A stretch of DNA of 15,719 bases from Planctomycetaceae bacterium. Its GTDB lineage: Bacteria > Planctomycetota > Planctomycetia > Pirellulales > Thermoguttaceae. Of this stretch, positions 1 through 7,266 are shown piece by piece. The DNA lies in assembly GCA_009776995.1 (NCBI GenBank), contig WRMR01000040.1, positions 1 to 15,719 on the forward strand, read 5' to 3'. Positions within the stretch are counted from its first letter, which is position 1. Each line of letters begins with the position of its first letter. Both the position numbers and the translations under genes were made by a program. The notes beneath the pieces were generated by a model, which was not told where the DNA came from, did not search any database, and saw nothing but the letters and a program-made list of their open reading frames with translations.

Positions 1-596
1 ATTGTCCCTTCAAAGAAATTGCCCTCGAAGCCCGCTTTATTGAGTTCTTCCCTCCATCCTAGCTGAATGTTGTTTTCAAAGAACAATGTGTAATCTCCGA
101 TAGCCCCTATTTGTCCAAACTCGTGCGTCCATTGCCCTTGTTCAGGAAGTCCCCAAGGAAAAATATTTCGTAAATAGACCTCATGCGAATGTTCCTCGCT
201 AGGGGCCAAAATTATTATGTCATCTTGGGAATTTGGCAATTTTTGCATGCTAACACAAGCTAAAGAAGTAATCATTTCTTCAGTTGTGTGACAGAACAAG
301 GAATAATTTTGAGGCCAATTGATGTATCTCTTGTCATAGGCTAAAGAGGCTTGACTTACATTTTTTACAATCACATTCAAAATGCCATTACTGCCTACAG
401 TAAAAATTGGATTACCCAAGTTCTCCGGTACTTGTTCTTCATTTAATTGCTTCAAAGAAATAGTTATGTTCAACTGACCTGGCACTCCATCTAGTGTTTC
501 GTCAGCCATGACAAAACCCGAAACCCAAAAAACAAAGAACAACCCCAAAACACTACAATTATCCCAAATTTTTGTTTTTAAAAAAAAGTACGACAT
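1..596 (-). CDS. Secreted protein of unknown function, 3' end cut by window edge
   Basis: An open frame of 198 codons runs from an ATG at 596 to the window edge without a stop, so the C-terminus is missing. The first ~35 residues contain a hydrophobic stretch (FFVFWVSGFVMA) followed by D-E, a plausible signal peptide with cleavage after VMA. The rest alternates beta-type segments, for example LNVIVKN, IIILAPSEEHSHEVYLRN and GDYTLFFENN, suggesting an Ig-like or beta-sandwich domain; this is inference from pattern only. A GGAG (minus strand) lies 11 nt before the ATG, a slightly long spacing. The start is 42 bp after the stop of the Ig/HExxH gene on the same strand, so it is probably the last visible gene of that operon. 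The DNA is AT-rich (22 G+C of 60 in 301-360). I do not recognise the family. Confidence 0.72.
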   Translation of the reverse strand, partial: MSYFFLKTKIWDNCSVLGLFFVFWVSGFVMADETLDGVPGQLNITISLKQLNEEQVPENLGNPIFTVGSNGILNVIVKNVSQASLAYDKRYINWPQNYSLFCHTTEEMITSLACVSMQKLPNSQDDIIILAPSEEHSHEVYLRNIFPWGLPEQGQWTHEFGQIGAIGDYTLFFENNIQLGWREELNKAGFEGNFFEGT

Positions 597-638
597 AGAA
601 CGGTAAACTCCAATTCATGAATTATGGTTTGAGTAAAT

Positions 639-3600
639 TTAATACCATTGTTTTCCAGGATATGCCCAGTCCATACCTGCAGCAGCATTTGGCATCGGAT
701 TTTGTGCCTCATATTCTGCATCAATCTCATCATCCATACCGCTTAAATAAAAAGACGAGTATGTTGTCGAATTATTAAAATTCGTTCCAAACGAATCCTC
801 AAAGCTATTCGGAAGACGATCAGTATCGTTATCATTTATTGATCCACCATATTTATTTTGAAAACGATAAGCGTGCTGTAATTCATGTCGTGCTGTTTTA
901 ATAGCACAGTCAATACTCTGATAATCAGACTTTACAAAAGACAAACTAATTTTACCCGCAGGAAAAGAAGTCGCTACTCCAGCAGAATTTGTAAATGTAA
1001 CTAATGGCGGAGCGGGGTACGCTGGCGAGGAAAACGTCCAATTTCTTGCACCAACAACACCACTGCTCATAGAAATTGTTGCATAGCCACCAGTCAATGG
1101 ATTGTACGAATAGCTACATAACCCATTGCCAGAAATGGAATTATTATATTCCCATGTGATTCTGACATTATGGATGACTTCTGTTGAGTCAAACTTATGC
1201 ACGCCTGGTCCACCTTGGTCCTTAGCCCAGAATTTGAACCAAGCTGGGCATGCACCTCCTGTTAACATCTGGTTGCGTGGGAAAAAGACCTTTGCTTTCT
1301 GTGACATTTTTATTGATTCAAATGCATGGTTATTTCCATCGCCATCCTTACATTGTACTCGAACATTTCCGTAGATGTCACCAAAATGGTTACCTCTGGC
1401 ATCTTCAAGTTCCGAAGTCGGGATAACCATACCAGTACCCGCCTTTGAAGTGCCTCCTGTTGTTTGCCAATAATCATAAAATGTACCACTCTTCAAATCC
1501 CAAGCCCAATTATTACAATCATTGGATGCAATGGCTTCATAATCAATATTCCGACCTACACAAACCATCCAATCCGTACTGGATGGATATGTCGATGTAC
1601 TATTGTGATCCTTGAAATGTTTGATCCAAAGACGATAGACTCTAATATTTAGAGTATTTGATGTTGCTGTTGCTCCCTTGTATGTTGCCTTGACATAAAC
1701 ATCTGTGTCAAAATAGTGGTGATTTGGCGATGCACCAGGTGAATTTGCTACTTGATCAGCAACTACGTTTGTTGTTTGAGCGGTTGAACTTTTCACATTC
1801 TTAACCTGAGTCCATTCTGTACCATCTGCTTTTTTGAAGAAGAATTCGTATTTGATATTCTCACTATACGAAGTCCAAGAAGGCGTTTTTGCCGTATAGG
1901 TTATTTCCCTTTCTTCCATACACTCTGTCAATGGCACAGCACCCGCAGCACCGCCCGCGTTTTCGGGTGTAATCGTCACCCAAAGCAATTTCACTTCCGT
2001 CGTCAAATCTGCGGTACTGAACGTTGTGGCCGATGCTGTTTCCGCCATGCCAGCCTCAACCTTGTACTCGCATCCCGTCCCGGATGCAGGAGCCGTCAGC
2101 TGCGTACTTGCCGGATTCGTGGTAAATTTCCCTGAAGCCGGCGTCCCCCCGGTAACTCTCCAATACGTTTGGGCATACGCCTCTGGGATGTTCGGTTGAC
2201 AAACTGCCTGAATTGATACTGTGACTGTTCCATCGGGAACCGTTGCAAAGCAAACTTCCGAGTCGGTGGGGTTTGTTGCGGATATTGAGCCACTTGAGAC
2301 CTTTATCGATGCCAATTTCATGCGGATAATATTGGCTGTTTTCTTGCTCACGCCACAAAGTGCCGAAATGGTTTTATAATCAGTCCCCGTTGTTGATGCT
2401 GCACCAACCGGAACATCTATTGTGTCTTTACCATCACTGCCGCTTGGGGCTCCTTCCCATTTTGGCCATTGACCCTCCGGCCAAGACGCTCCCGTGGGTT
2501 GTATAACTGCCTTGAAACCGACAGTTGTATTTGCTTTGACATATATTGTTCCAGTTACCGGTGTAAAACTCCCGGTGCCAATTTTATATTGCAACTCGTT
2601 GATTCCGACAATAACAACATTGACGGTTTCGCTTCCGCCACCTGTTGCGATTACTGTTTTCGTGTCCGACGTTGATGATGATGGTGTTGCGCTAAATGTA
2701 ACGGATTTTGACGCTCCACTTCCGGTGATTCCGGATGTACCACTCCATACCGGCTCTCCTGCTTGCCACGACATAGGCGGGCTGGGCTTGACCGTTGCCC
2801 TATAGTTTACAGTCGCGCCTGCTGCAACATACATTGTCGAGGGGGCGGAAACATATTGTCCCGCACTATTCTGGTATTCAATTTTATCGATTCCATAGAC
2901 AATCACGTTGGCCGTTTTTGAACTCGTTCCACAAGTTGCGATCACTGTTTTTGTGTCGCTTGCCGAAGTGGATAGCGTATTAAATGTAACAGATTTAGTT
3001 TCGCCGATTCCTGATGCACCCGCTGTTCCACTCCATGTCGGTGTACCATTTGGCCAAGTTGCGCCGGGTGGATCGATGATTGCTTTAAAGGTTACAGTCG
3101 CACCTTTGAGAGCGTACACTGTACCTGTAACAGGCGTAAAATCACCGGTACTGCCAATCCGGTATTCAAGATGATCAATGGTAACGGTTTTAACAACAAG
3201 TTTAACGACATTTGATGTTGCAACAGTTCCTGAATCCGTGTCATTGAAACGGTATTTTACTTGAAACTTGATCCAATAGGTTCCCGCCTGTGAATTTCCA
3301 ACCGTTACCGTTTTGGAATAAGAAGGATTTTTTGTCCAAGAGCTGTCTGCTCCGGGAATGCTGACTCCCGAAGCAACGTTAGTACAGTTGGCATCAGAAT
3401 AAGCTGTACCACCAGCATATTGCCATCGTATATTTTCGGGTGTTTCCTCTGATCCGCTTGGCGGGGTTCCATTGTACGCTCCCGAAATCGAAAAAGTCGT
3501 AGAGGTTCCCACGGCAACTGTCTTTTCAGACGGGGACGCAGTTACCGAAATGGTGTATGCAAAAGCATCTGAACCAATTGCAAAGAAACCAGTAAGCAAT

Positions 3601-3641
3601 ATGACCAATCCTGCAAACATGGAAAGAATACGACGCTTCAT
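639..3641 (-). CDS. Secreted multi-Ig-domain protein with C-terminal HExxH metalloprotease-like motif
   Basis: Predicted exported protein of 1000 residues. Residues 1-28 form a signal peptide (MKRR, hydrophobic core, AFA before Y29). Three tandem Ig-like repeats of ~95 residues follow (about 154-249, 251-346, 348-442), each with an EYxxG...PVTGT start, a W-SG centre and an SDTKTVIA-type end. More beta-rich sequence with scattered Cys fills 450-900. The C-terminus has HELQH at 919-923 (codons 873-887), then an Asp-rich NDNDTDRLPNSFE stretch and a DDEIDAE motif whose E972 could be the third zinc ligand. HExxH is the zinc-binding and catalytic signature of gluzincin-type metalloproteases; activity here is inferred. 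I chose the ATG at 3641 over one at 3689 because AGGAG lies 7 nt upstream and the signal peptide then begins at residue 1. The gene follows the propeller gene by 48 bp. Base composition is uneven along the gene. A purely structural adhesin is the alternative. Confidence 0.85.
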   Translation of the reverse strand: MKRRILSMFAGLVILLTGFFAIGSDAFAYTISVTASPSEKTVAVGTSTTFSISGAYNGTPPSGSEETPENIRWQYAGGTAYSDANCTNVASGVSIPGADSSWTKNPSYSKTVTVGNSQAGTYWIKFQVKYRFNDTDSGTVATSNVVKLVVKTVTIDHLEYRIGSTGDFTPVTGTVYALKGATVTFKAIIDPPGATWPNGTPTWSGTAGASGIGETKSVTFNTLSTSASDTKTVIATCGTSSKTANVIVYGIDKIEYQNSAGQYVSAPSTMYVAAGATVNYRATVKPSPPMSWQAGEPVWSGTSGITGSGASKSVTFSATPSSSTSDTKTVIATGGGSETVNVVIVGINELQYKIGTGSFTPVTGTIYVKANTTVGFKAVIQPTGASWPEGQWPKWEGAPSGSDGKDTIDVPVGAASTTGTDYKTISALCGVSKKTANIIRMKLASIKVSSGSISATNPTDSEVCFATVPDGTVTVSIQAVCQPNIPEAYAQTYWRVTGGTPASGKFTTNPASTQLTAPASGTGCEYKVEAGMAETASATTFSTADLTTEVKLLWVTITPENAGGAAGAVPLTECMEEREITYTAKTPSWTSYSENIKYEFFFKKADGTEWTQVKNVKSSTAQTTNVVADQVANSPGASPNHHYFDTDVYVKATYKGATATSNTLNIRVYRLWIKHFKDHNSTSTYPSSTDWMVCVGRNIDYEAIASNDCNNWAWDLKSGTFYDYWQTTGGTSKAGTGMVIPTSELEDARGNHFGDIYGNVRVQCKDGDGNNHAFESIKMSQKAKVFFPRNQMLTGGACPAWFKFWAKDQGGPGVHKFDSTEVIHNVRITWEYNNSISGNGLCSYSYNPLTGGYATISMSSGVVGARNWTFSSPAYPAPPLVTFTNSAGVATSFPAGKISLSFVKSDYQSIDCAIKTARHELQHAYRFQNKYGGSINDNDTDRLPNSFEDSFGTNFNNSTTYSSFYLSGMDDEIDAEYEAQNPMPNAAAGMDWAYPGKQWY
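2316..3182 (-). repeat. Three tandem Ig-like repeats encoded within the secreted protein gene
   Basis: Translated repeats at about 3182-2895, 2891-2604 and 2600-2316 share the order EYxxG/QY..., PVTGT or a related segment with Y, hydrophobic TVxFKA, PPGATWP-like segment, W-SG, KSVTF and SDTKTVIA. The third copy is more diverged (WEGAPSGSDG). This is an internal domain duplication of the kind seen in surface proteins. It is not perfect at the DNA level, so it is not a recent slippage array. Confidence 0.8.
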
Positions 3642-3648
3642 TGCTAAT

Positions 3649-3653
3649 CTCCT
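3649..3653 (-). promoter_or_regulatory. Shine-Dalgarno AGGAG fixing the start of the Ig/HExxH gene
   Basis: AGGAG on the minus strand ends 7 nt before the ATG at 3641. The alternative upstream ATG at 3689 has no purine-rich element before it, would place a charged 16-residue extension ahead of the signal peptide, and lies directly against the preceding stop codon. This favours 3641. Confidence 0.8.
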
Positions 3654-3689
3654 GACGAAAATTTGTTGATATTGAATTCGTGTGTCCAT

Positions 3690-6179
3690 TTAATCGTACA
3701 ATGTTGGTTCCCGGTTTTTGATAAAATCCGGTACGCCTTTTTTTTGCTCTTCAATCGTTAGCCGGAGCGACTCGTTTGAATCGTAAAACGTTTGCCACGC
3801 GAGTTGAACAGTGTCTTTCCATTCAAGCCGCTGCTCCTCGTCCCATTGGTTGAGACGCCATTTCAATGATTTCGCAAGGGTGCTTGCCGATTGATCTTCC
3901 GGGGCGGCTTCGGCAATTGAACTTGCCATTTGTAAAAGACCGATGCGGTGCTTCCGTTGGTTTTTGAGGCTTCCATGAAAACCTTGAGCATGATCCAGTT
4001 TATGCCAGAGGCTTTTCAACAATTCCATATCGTCCGTGACATTCTCTTCCGGGAAAGCGGGCGCGTTATAGGTTATTGGCTCCATCAGGGGCACTCCCCA
4101 ATTCTCTTTAACATAAAGTGTTGGCTCTCCATATAGCTGATCGATCATTACCGAGGAAAGTATGGTATTATACCCATAACTCCTATCGATTTTTACCATG
4201 TAATTTGCAGGCCCGGAAACGACGAATTGTTTATAAACCCCGCCCCAAAAGTCATATACTCGTGATTTGAGCAAAGGCCGTGTCAGCCCTGTCAACGCCT
4301 CTCCATGCCGGCCATACAAAGGAGCGTCGTCGACATCCCCTCGCCATTTTTCATCTGTCGAGTAAACTTCGACTAAATAATCCCGCAGGCGATTGCGACC
4401 ATCCTGGCCGTCTTTGTTAAAGAAATACATCCCAACTCGAAAAACACCTTCATGCTTGACTTCCAAGAGATACCACAAGTCCGGGCCATCTATTGATAAC
4501 GGAAACTCTTCACCATGATCGTCCCATTCCGCTTGGCGGCGATAGCCATTATACGGATTCCAAAGTGAGCGGGGATTATCGGTTTTAATCCAGTGAACCC
4601 AACGGCGTAACGCATCCTTTTGTCCCGGATGATGTGGCCCTATTGTCGGATAAACACAAAAATACTCACATGAGAAATTGACTGGATGATCAAAAGGCGA
4701 TGCTGTTCCACATAATAAAGCCCAATCACGTCCATATCTCCCCATCCAATCCCCCTGCGTTTTCCAATCTTCGCCATAATAGGAAGCGTACACATCGGGC
4801 AAGGGTTCGGTGAGTGATTCGAGTTTCGTTTGCATGACCTTGAGTTCGGCCATTGTCGGCGGTTTGATCGGGCTGGGATGTGTGGCGAAGTTTTTGTCGG
4901 CGACTTGAGATACCGGTTGCTGACTCATGGGATTGCCGGAGCTGGTGCCGCCTGAAAATTTTGCAATCAATGCCATCCGTTCTCCTGGGTCGATGATCGC
5001 ATAGCCGCCGAGGTAACAACCAAAGGAAAGGCGGCCGTCGGGAAGCGGAACGATGGTTCTGACAAAATGATTGTCTGTTTGCCAATACATGTTCAGATTG
5101 TCCGCGCATCGTTCCTTGATCGGATCGAAAACGCCCAAACCTTTTTGACGGGTTCCAAATAAAATCAATCCGGTTGCCGGGGCTTCGGCAAGGCAGGTGA
5201 TATGGTCTTCCGGCAAAAGCAGTATCCTGTCCTCCATCGGCACCTCTTTCCAATCTTCCGGTGCCCCGCCATACAAGCCCCGCACTTTGTCGGCGTAATC
5301 CTGACCGCGTAGATAATTCCACGTCGCACCGTCATTTTTGCTCCAGGCAAGACCCGCGTTTGTGGCAACGTAAATCGTGCCGCCACCGGCAATCAGTATT
5401 TGATTAATCAGATCACTCGGCAATCCCGTCCCGCGATGTGTTAGCGGCACCGGGCTACAATTGTCGGGGCCGAAACGATACGGGGCGGTGACGTTTTTTG
5501 CCACACGATATTGACCGTTGCCACCACGATTCAGAAAAGAAAGACCATGACATTGCGTACCGACGATCAAATTACCTTGAGCGTCAAACGCCAGCGACGA
5601 CGCCTGATCTTCCAAAAGGCCATCTTCACGATTGTAATGTTGCCAAGTGTCCGTTTGAGGCGAGTACCTCGTAATCCCGGCACTCGTCGCCATCCAGACA
5701 TCGCCGTCCACGGGGCAAACTTGAATATCGAAAATTCGTTCACCAAGCGGCCCGTCGACAACATCATAATTTTTCCATGACTCGCCGTTATAAACACAGA
5801 CACCCTGATTCAGCGTCCCAACCCACAAGCGGCCTTGCCGGTCGATTGCCAGCGCATACACGCAGTCTGCGATCAATCCTGATTCAACACCGAAATTCTC
5901 GACCTTCTCCCCAGCCACCCGAAAGACACCTTTGTCTTCCGTTCCAAACCATATCACAGGTTCACCGGTTTTCGTATCTTTGCCGCCGGAAATCATGCAG
6001 TTGACGAAAATCCGCTCTTGCGATTGCCGATGCAAGGCTTGTGCGATTTCGACATTCGCCAAGATTTGCCGCCGATGCTGAAGATACCAACTCAACATGC
6101 TGTGACAGAACAGCCAAAAAAGCAAAACGGCAAGAACGATGGTCGTTTTGTCAATCTTGATTTTTGTTATGGAAGCCAT
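3690..6179 (-). CDS. Membrane-anchored two-component-regulator-type beta-propeller protein with unrecognised C-terminal domain
   Basis: 829 residues. An uncleaved hydrophobic segment (about 13-33, TIVLAVLLFWLF...) follows a short basic N-terminus, so the protein is probably anchored in the membrane with the rest outside the cytoplasm. Residues ~50-390 contain repeated propeller blades of the Reg_prop type (LWVGTLNQGV, VWMATSAGI, LIVGTQCHGL, IYVATNAGLAW, ILFGTRQKGLGVF). A Gly/Ser/Gln-rich linker (~390-440) leads to a ~380-residue domain with motifs YYGEDWKTQGDW, GRYGRDWALLCG, DDHGEEFP, GMYFFNKDGQDGRNRLRDY and FWGGVYKQFVVSGP. I cannot assign that domain. Reg_prop propellers usually sense ligands in hybrid histidine kinases; no kinase or receiver domain is present here. 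The Shine-Dalgarno is weak. It heads the surface operon and is followed after 48 bp by the Ig/HExxH gene. Confidence 0.85.
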   Translation of the reverse strand: MASITKIKIDKTTIVLAVLLFWLFCHSMLSWYLQHRRQILANVEIAQALHRQSQERIFVNCMISGGKDTKTGEPVIWFGTEDKGVFRVAGEKVENFGVESGLIADCVYALAIDRQGRLWVGTLNQGVCVYNGESWKNYDVVDGPLGERIFDIQVCPVDGDVWMATSAGITRYSPQTDTWQHYNREDGLLEDQASSLAFDAQGNLIVGTQCHGLSFLNRGGNGQYRVAKNVTAPYRFGPDNCSPVPLTHRGTGLPSDLINQILIAGGGTIYVATNAGLAWSKNDGATWNYLRGQDYADKVRGLYGGAPEDWKEVPMEDRILLLPEDHITCLAEAPATGLILFGTRQKGLGVFDPIKERCADNLNMYWQTDNHFVRTIVPLPDGRLSFGCYLGGYAIIDPGERMALIAKFSGGTSSGNPMSQQPVSQVADKNFATHPSPIKPPTMAELKVMQTKLESLTEPLPDVYASYYGEDWKTQGDWMGRYGRDWALLCGTASPFDHPVNFSCEYFCVYPTIGPHHPGQKDALRRWVHWIKTDNPRSLWNPYNGYRRQAEWDDHGEEFPLSIDGPDLWYLLEVKHEGVFRVGMYFFNKDGQDGRNRLRDYLVEVYSTDEKWRGDVDDAPLYGRHGEALTGLTRPLLKSRVYDFWGGVYKQFVVSGPANYMVKIDRSYGYNTILSSVMIDQLYGEPTLYVKENWGVPLMEPITYNAPAFPEENVTDDMELLKSLWHKLDHAQGFHGSLKNQRKHRIGLLQMASSIAEAAPEDQSASTLAKSLKWRLNQWDEEQRLEWKDTVQLAWQTFYDSNESLRLTIEEQKKGVPDFIKNREPTLYD

Positions 6180-6222
6180 GTCAGTACCAATTTCACCAAT
6201 TTTTCATCACTTCAGCATTACT

Positions 6223-6231
6223 GTTATATCA
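6223..6231 (-). promoter_or_regulatory. Candidate extended -10 promoter of the surface operon
   Basis: On the minus strand TTGATATAAC gives TGnTATAAC, an extended -10 element. The predicted start near 6216 would leave a leader of roughly 37 nt before the ATG at 6179. No good -35 hexamer sits 16-18 nt upstream, in keeping with an extended -10 promoter but lowering confidence. Confidence 0.35.
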
Positions 6232-6309
6232 ATTGGAGCAAAATTATTATTGTTCTGATTTCGTAAATGTCGTGATAGCGTATTCCGGAGTTACAAATCA
6301 ACGAGTGAA

Positions 6310-6789
6310 GGCAGAGTCCCTTTTCAAGAAAAGGGGCTGATCACGTTTCTCTCATGCGAAACATTCCCCATACGACTGGAGCAGTACATGCCTGCGCACA
6401 CCGTAAAGCAAACCACAGCGACACCCCAAGTGAGACTCGGCATCATCCCGACGAGCAACCACGCGGAAAGAGCAATTTTCAAAGTTCACAACAGCGATTT
6501 GGAACAATCAATTGTCGAGTAGGCCAACGCCAATTGTGGGGACAGTGGCAAGGGCGACCAAAAGAAAAGCGGCAAAAAATAACCGTAGTACTTGCCATCC
6601 GCGTTGGGACGACAATACCCTTGCCACTGGCATCTGAATTGTGATACCTTCGATGCTCATCATTGCTGTGAATCCACACATAACTACCACTAATTTTTTT
6701 AATTTTACTAAACTAATAATCTTTGTCAAGCTATTTAAAAGAAAATATTTTGAGAATGTTGATAATGTTGTAAATGATTCATTAGCCAT
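6310..6789 (-). pseudogene. Possible decayed membrane-protein gene
   Basis: On the minus strand two strongly hydrophobic stretches appear in different frames. One is LRLFFAAFLLVALATVPTIG in a 93-codon frame ending at 6508. The other is SAWLLVGMMPSLTWGVAV then VCFTVCAGMY, at about 6455-6370 in another frame bounded by stops. Their order and spacing would suit two membrane segments of one former gene split by a frameshift and stops near 6490-6510. There is no good ribosome site. Antisense of hydrophilic sequence can also give such stretches, so this is weak. Confidence 0.2.
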
Positions 6790-6804
6790 AACTTACGGTC
6801 TTTC

Positions 6805-6876
6805 TTTGGTTGGACGTAAGCGGCTGCGCCGCGATGCGGGCAGATCAGCTTTTCGAGCCGCTTCCGTCCAACCAAA
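6805..6876. repeat. Long hairpin, 21-nt arms (20/21 complementary), 30-nt loop
   Basis: Left arm 6805-6825 (TTTGGTTGGACGTAAGCGGCT) and right arm 6856-6876 pair at 20 of 21 positions; the loop (6826-6855) is GC-rich in an otherwise AT-rich stretch. It has no T-run directly after either arm and is far from gene ends, so a simple intrinsic terminator is unlikely. A palindromic interspersed repeat or a folded RNA element fits better. Confidence 0.75.
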
Positions 6877-6955
6877 ATTTTCTCACTGGTTCGGCGGTGA
6901 CGATTTTTCCAATAATATGGCAAAAACTCGCCTCACAAAGAGAAAAATCGAAAAT

Positions 6956-7107
6956 TGTAACATTTCAGCCGAATAACTGGCGGTAATTTGGGTAGTTTCA
7001 AAAAACTCCCAAATTATGCATAGTCTCCATTTTTTCGCTACCTGTAATGCGTAATTTGTGTAGTTTCAAGCAATTGAAAGCAAGAAAAATTCGGCTGAAA
7101 TGTTACA
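6956..7107. repeat. 152-bp element bounded by perfect 19-bp inverted repeats (MITE-like)
   Basis: TGTAACATTTCAGCCGAAT (6956-6974) is the exact reverse complement of 7089-7107. The 114 bp between them are AT-rich and internally repetitive, with a direct repeat and a further hairpin. No transposase frame is present, so if it is mobile it would be non-autonomous. I see no clear target-site duplication in the flanks. A structured transcript or bidirectional terminator is the alternative. Confidence 0.7.
6983..7069 (+). repeat. Internal direct repeat (18/19) and hairpin inside the 152-bp element
   Basis: GTAATTTGGGTAGTTTCAA at 6983-7001 recurs as GTAATTTGTGTAGTTTCAA at 7051-7069, one mismatch in 19. 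The first copy also forms a hairpin (AATTTGGGtAGTTT with AAACTCCCAAATT, 6985 to about 7015, one bulged base). The second is followed by TTTCAAgcaaTTGAAA, a smaller hairpin. Confidence 0.7.
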
Positions 7108-7161
7108 GCAGATGCTGTTTTCGCAATAATGTATGATGCTTTTTTGCGAAAAATATCATAC
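7105..7161. other. Interleaved inverted repeats with pseudoknot topology, 3' of the glycoside hydrolase gene
   Basis: ACAGCA-GA-TGCTGT (7105-7118) is followed by stem A, TTTTCGCAA (7118-7126) with TTGCGAAAA (7144-7152), and stem B, GTATGAT (7131-7137) with ATCATAC (7155-7161). A and B are interleaved (A-B-A'-B'), so they can form alternatives or an H-type pseudoknot. It lies ~100 bp downstream of the hydrolase stop on the minus strand and might act in 3'-end formation. Confidence 0.45.
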
Positions 7162-7266
7162 TTTTATCAAAAACCATACCGCAATCCCACTGAAATACGA
7201 ACGCTCGCTAAAATACGAGATTTCATATTCGTTGTCAAGACCAAATTGTTGACACGTTAGAACTGC

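Larger units (their letters stand above)
6180..7266. other. 1.09-kb intergenic region without a convincing gene, rich in inverted repeats
   Basis: This lies between the end of the glycoside hydrolase gene (stop at 7267) and the start of the propeller gene (6179), both minus strand. Open frames of 60-110 codons exist on both strands but lack good ribosome sites and family features. The region holds the operon promoter near 6223, a short palindrome (CCCTTTTC AA GAAAAGGG, 6318-6335), a possible gene remnant (6310-6789), a 21-bp hairpin (6805-6876), a 152-bp inverted-repeat element (6956-7107) and interleaved stems (7105-7161). Apart from 6360-6630 and the hairpin at 6805-6876 it is AT-rich. Confidence 0.7.

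Noticed and set aside
612..623. Palindrome AATTCATGAATT, also seen at 15242-15252 in nearly the same form
   Set aside because: Short AT-rich palindrome; two occurrences near gene ends may be chance and there is no further shared flank.
3642..3689. Upstream start (ATG 3689) for the Ig/HExxH gene
   Set aside because: No ribosome site, and it would bury the signal peptide behind a charged 16-residue extension; the ATG at 3641 has AGGAG at ideal spacing.
6354..6644. Plus-strand open frame of 96 codons
   Set aside because: Hydrophilic, His/Arg/Gln-rich sequence without family features; more likely antisense of hydrophobic remnants.
6641..6976. Plus-strand open frame of 111 codons
   Set aside because: It runs straight through the 6805-6876 hairpin and into the left end of the 152-bp element, and has no ribosome site; repeats commonly give such false frames.
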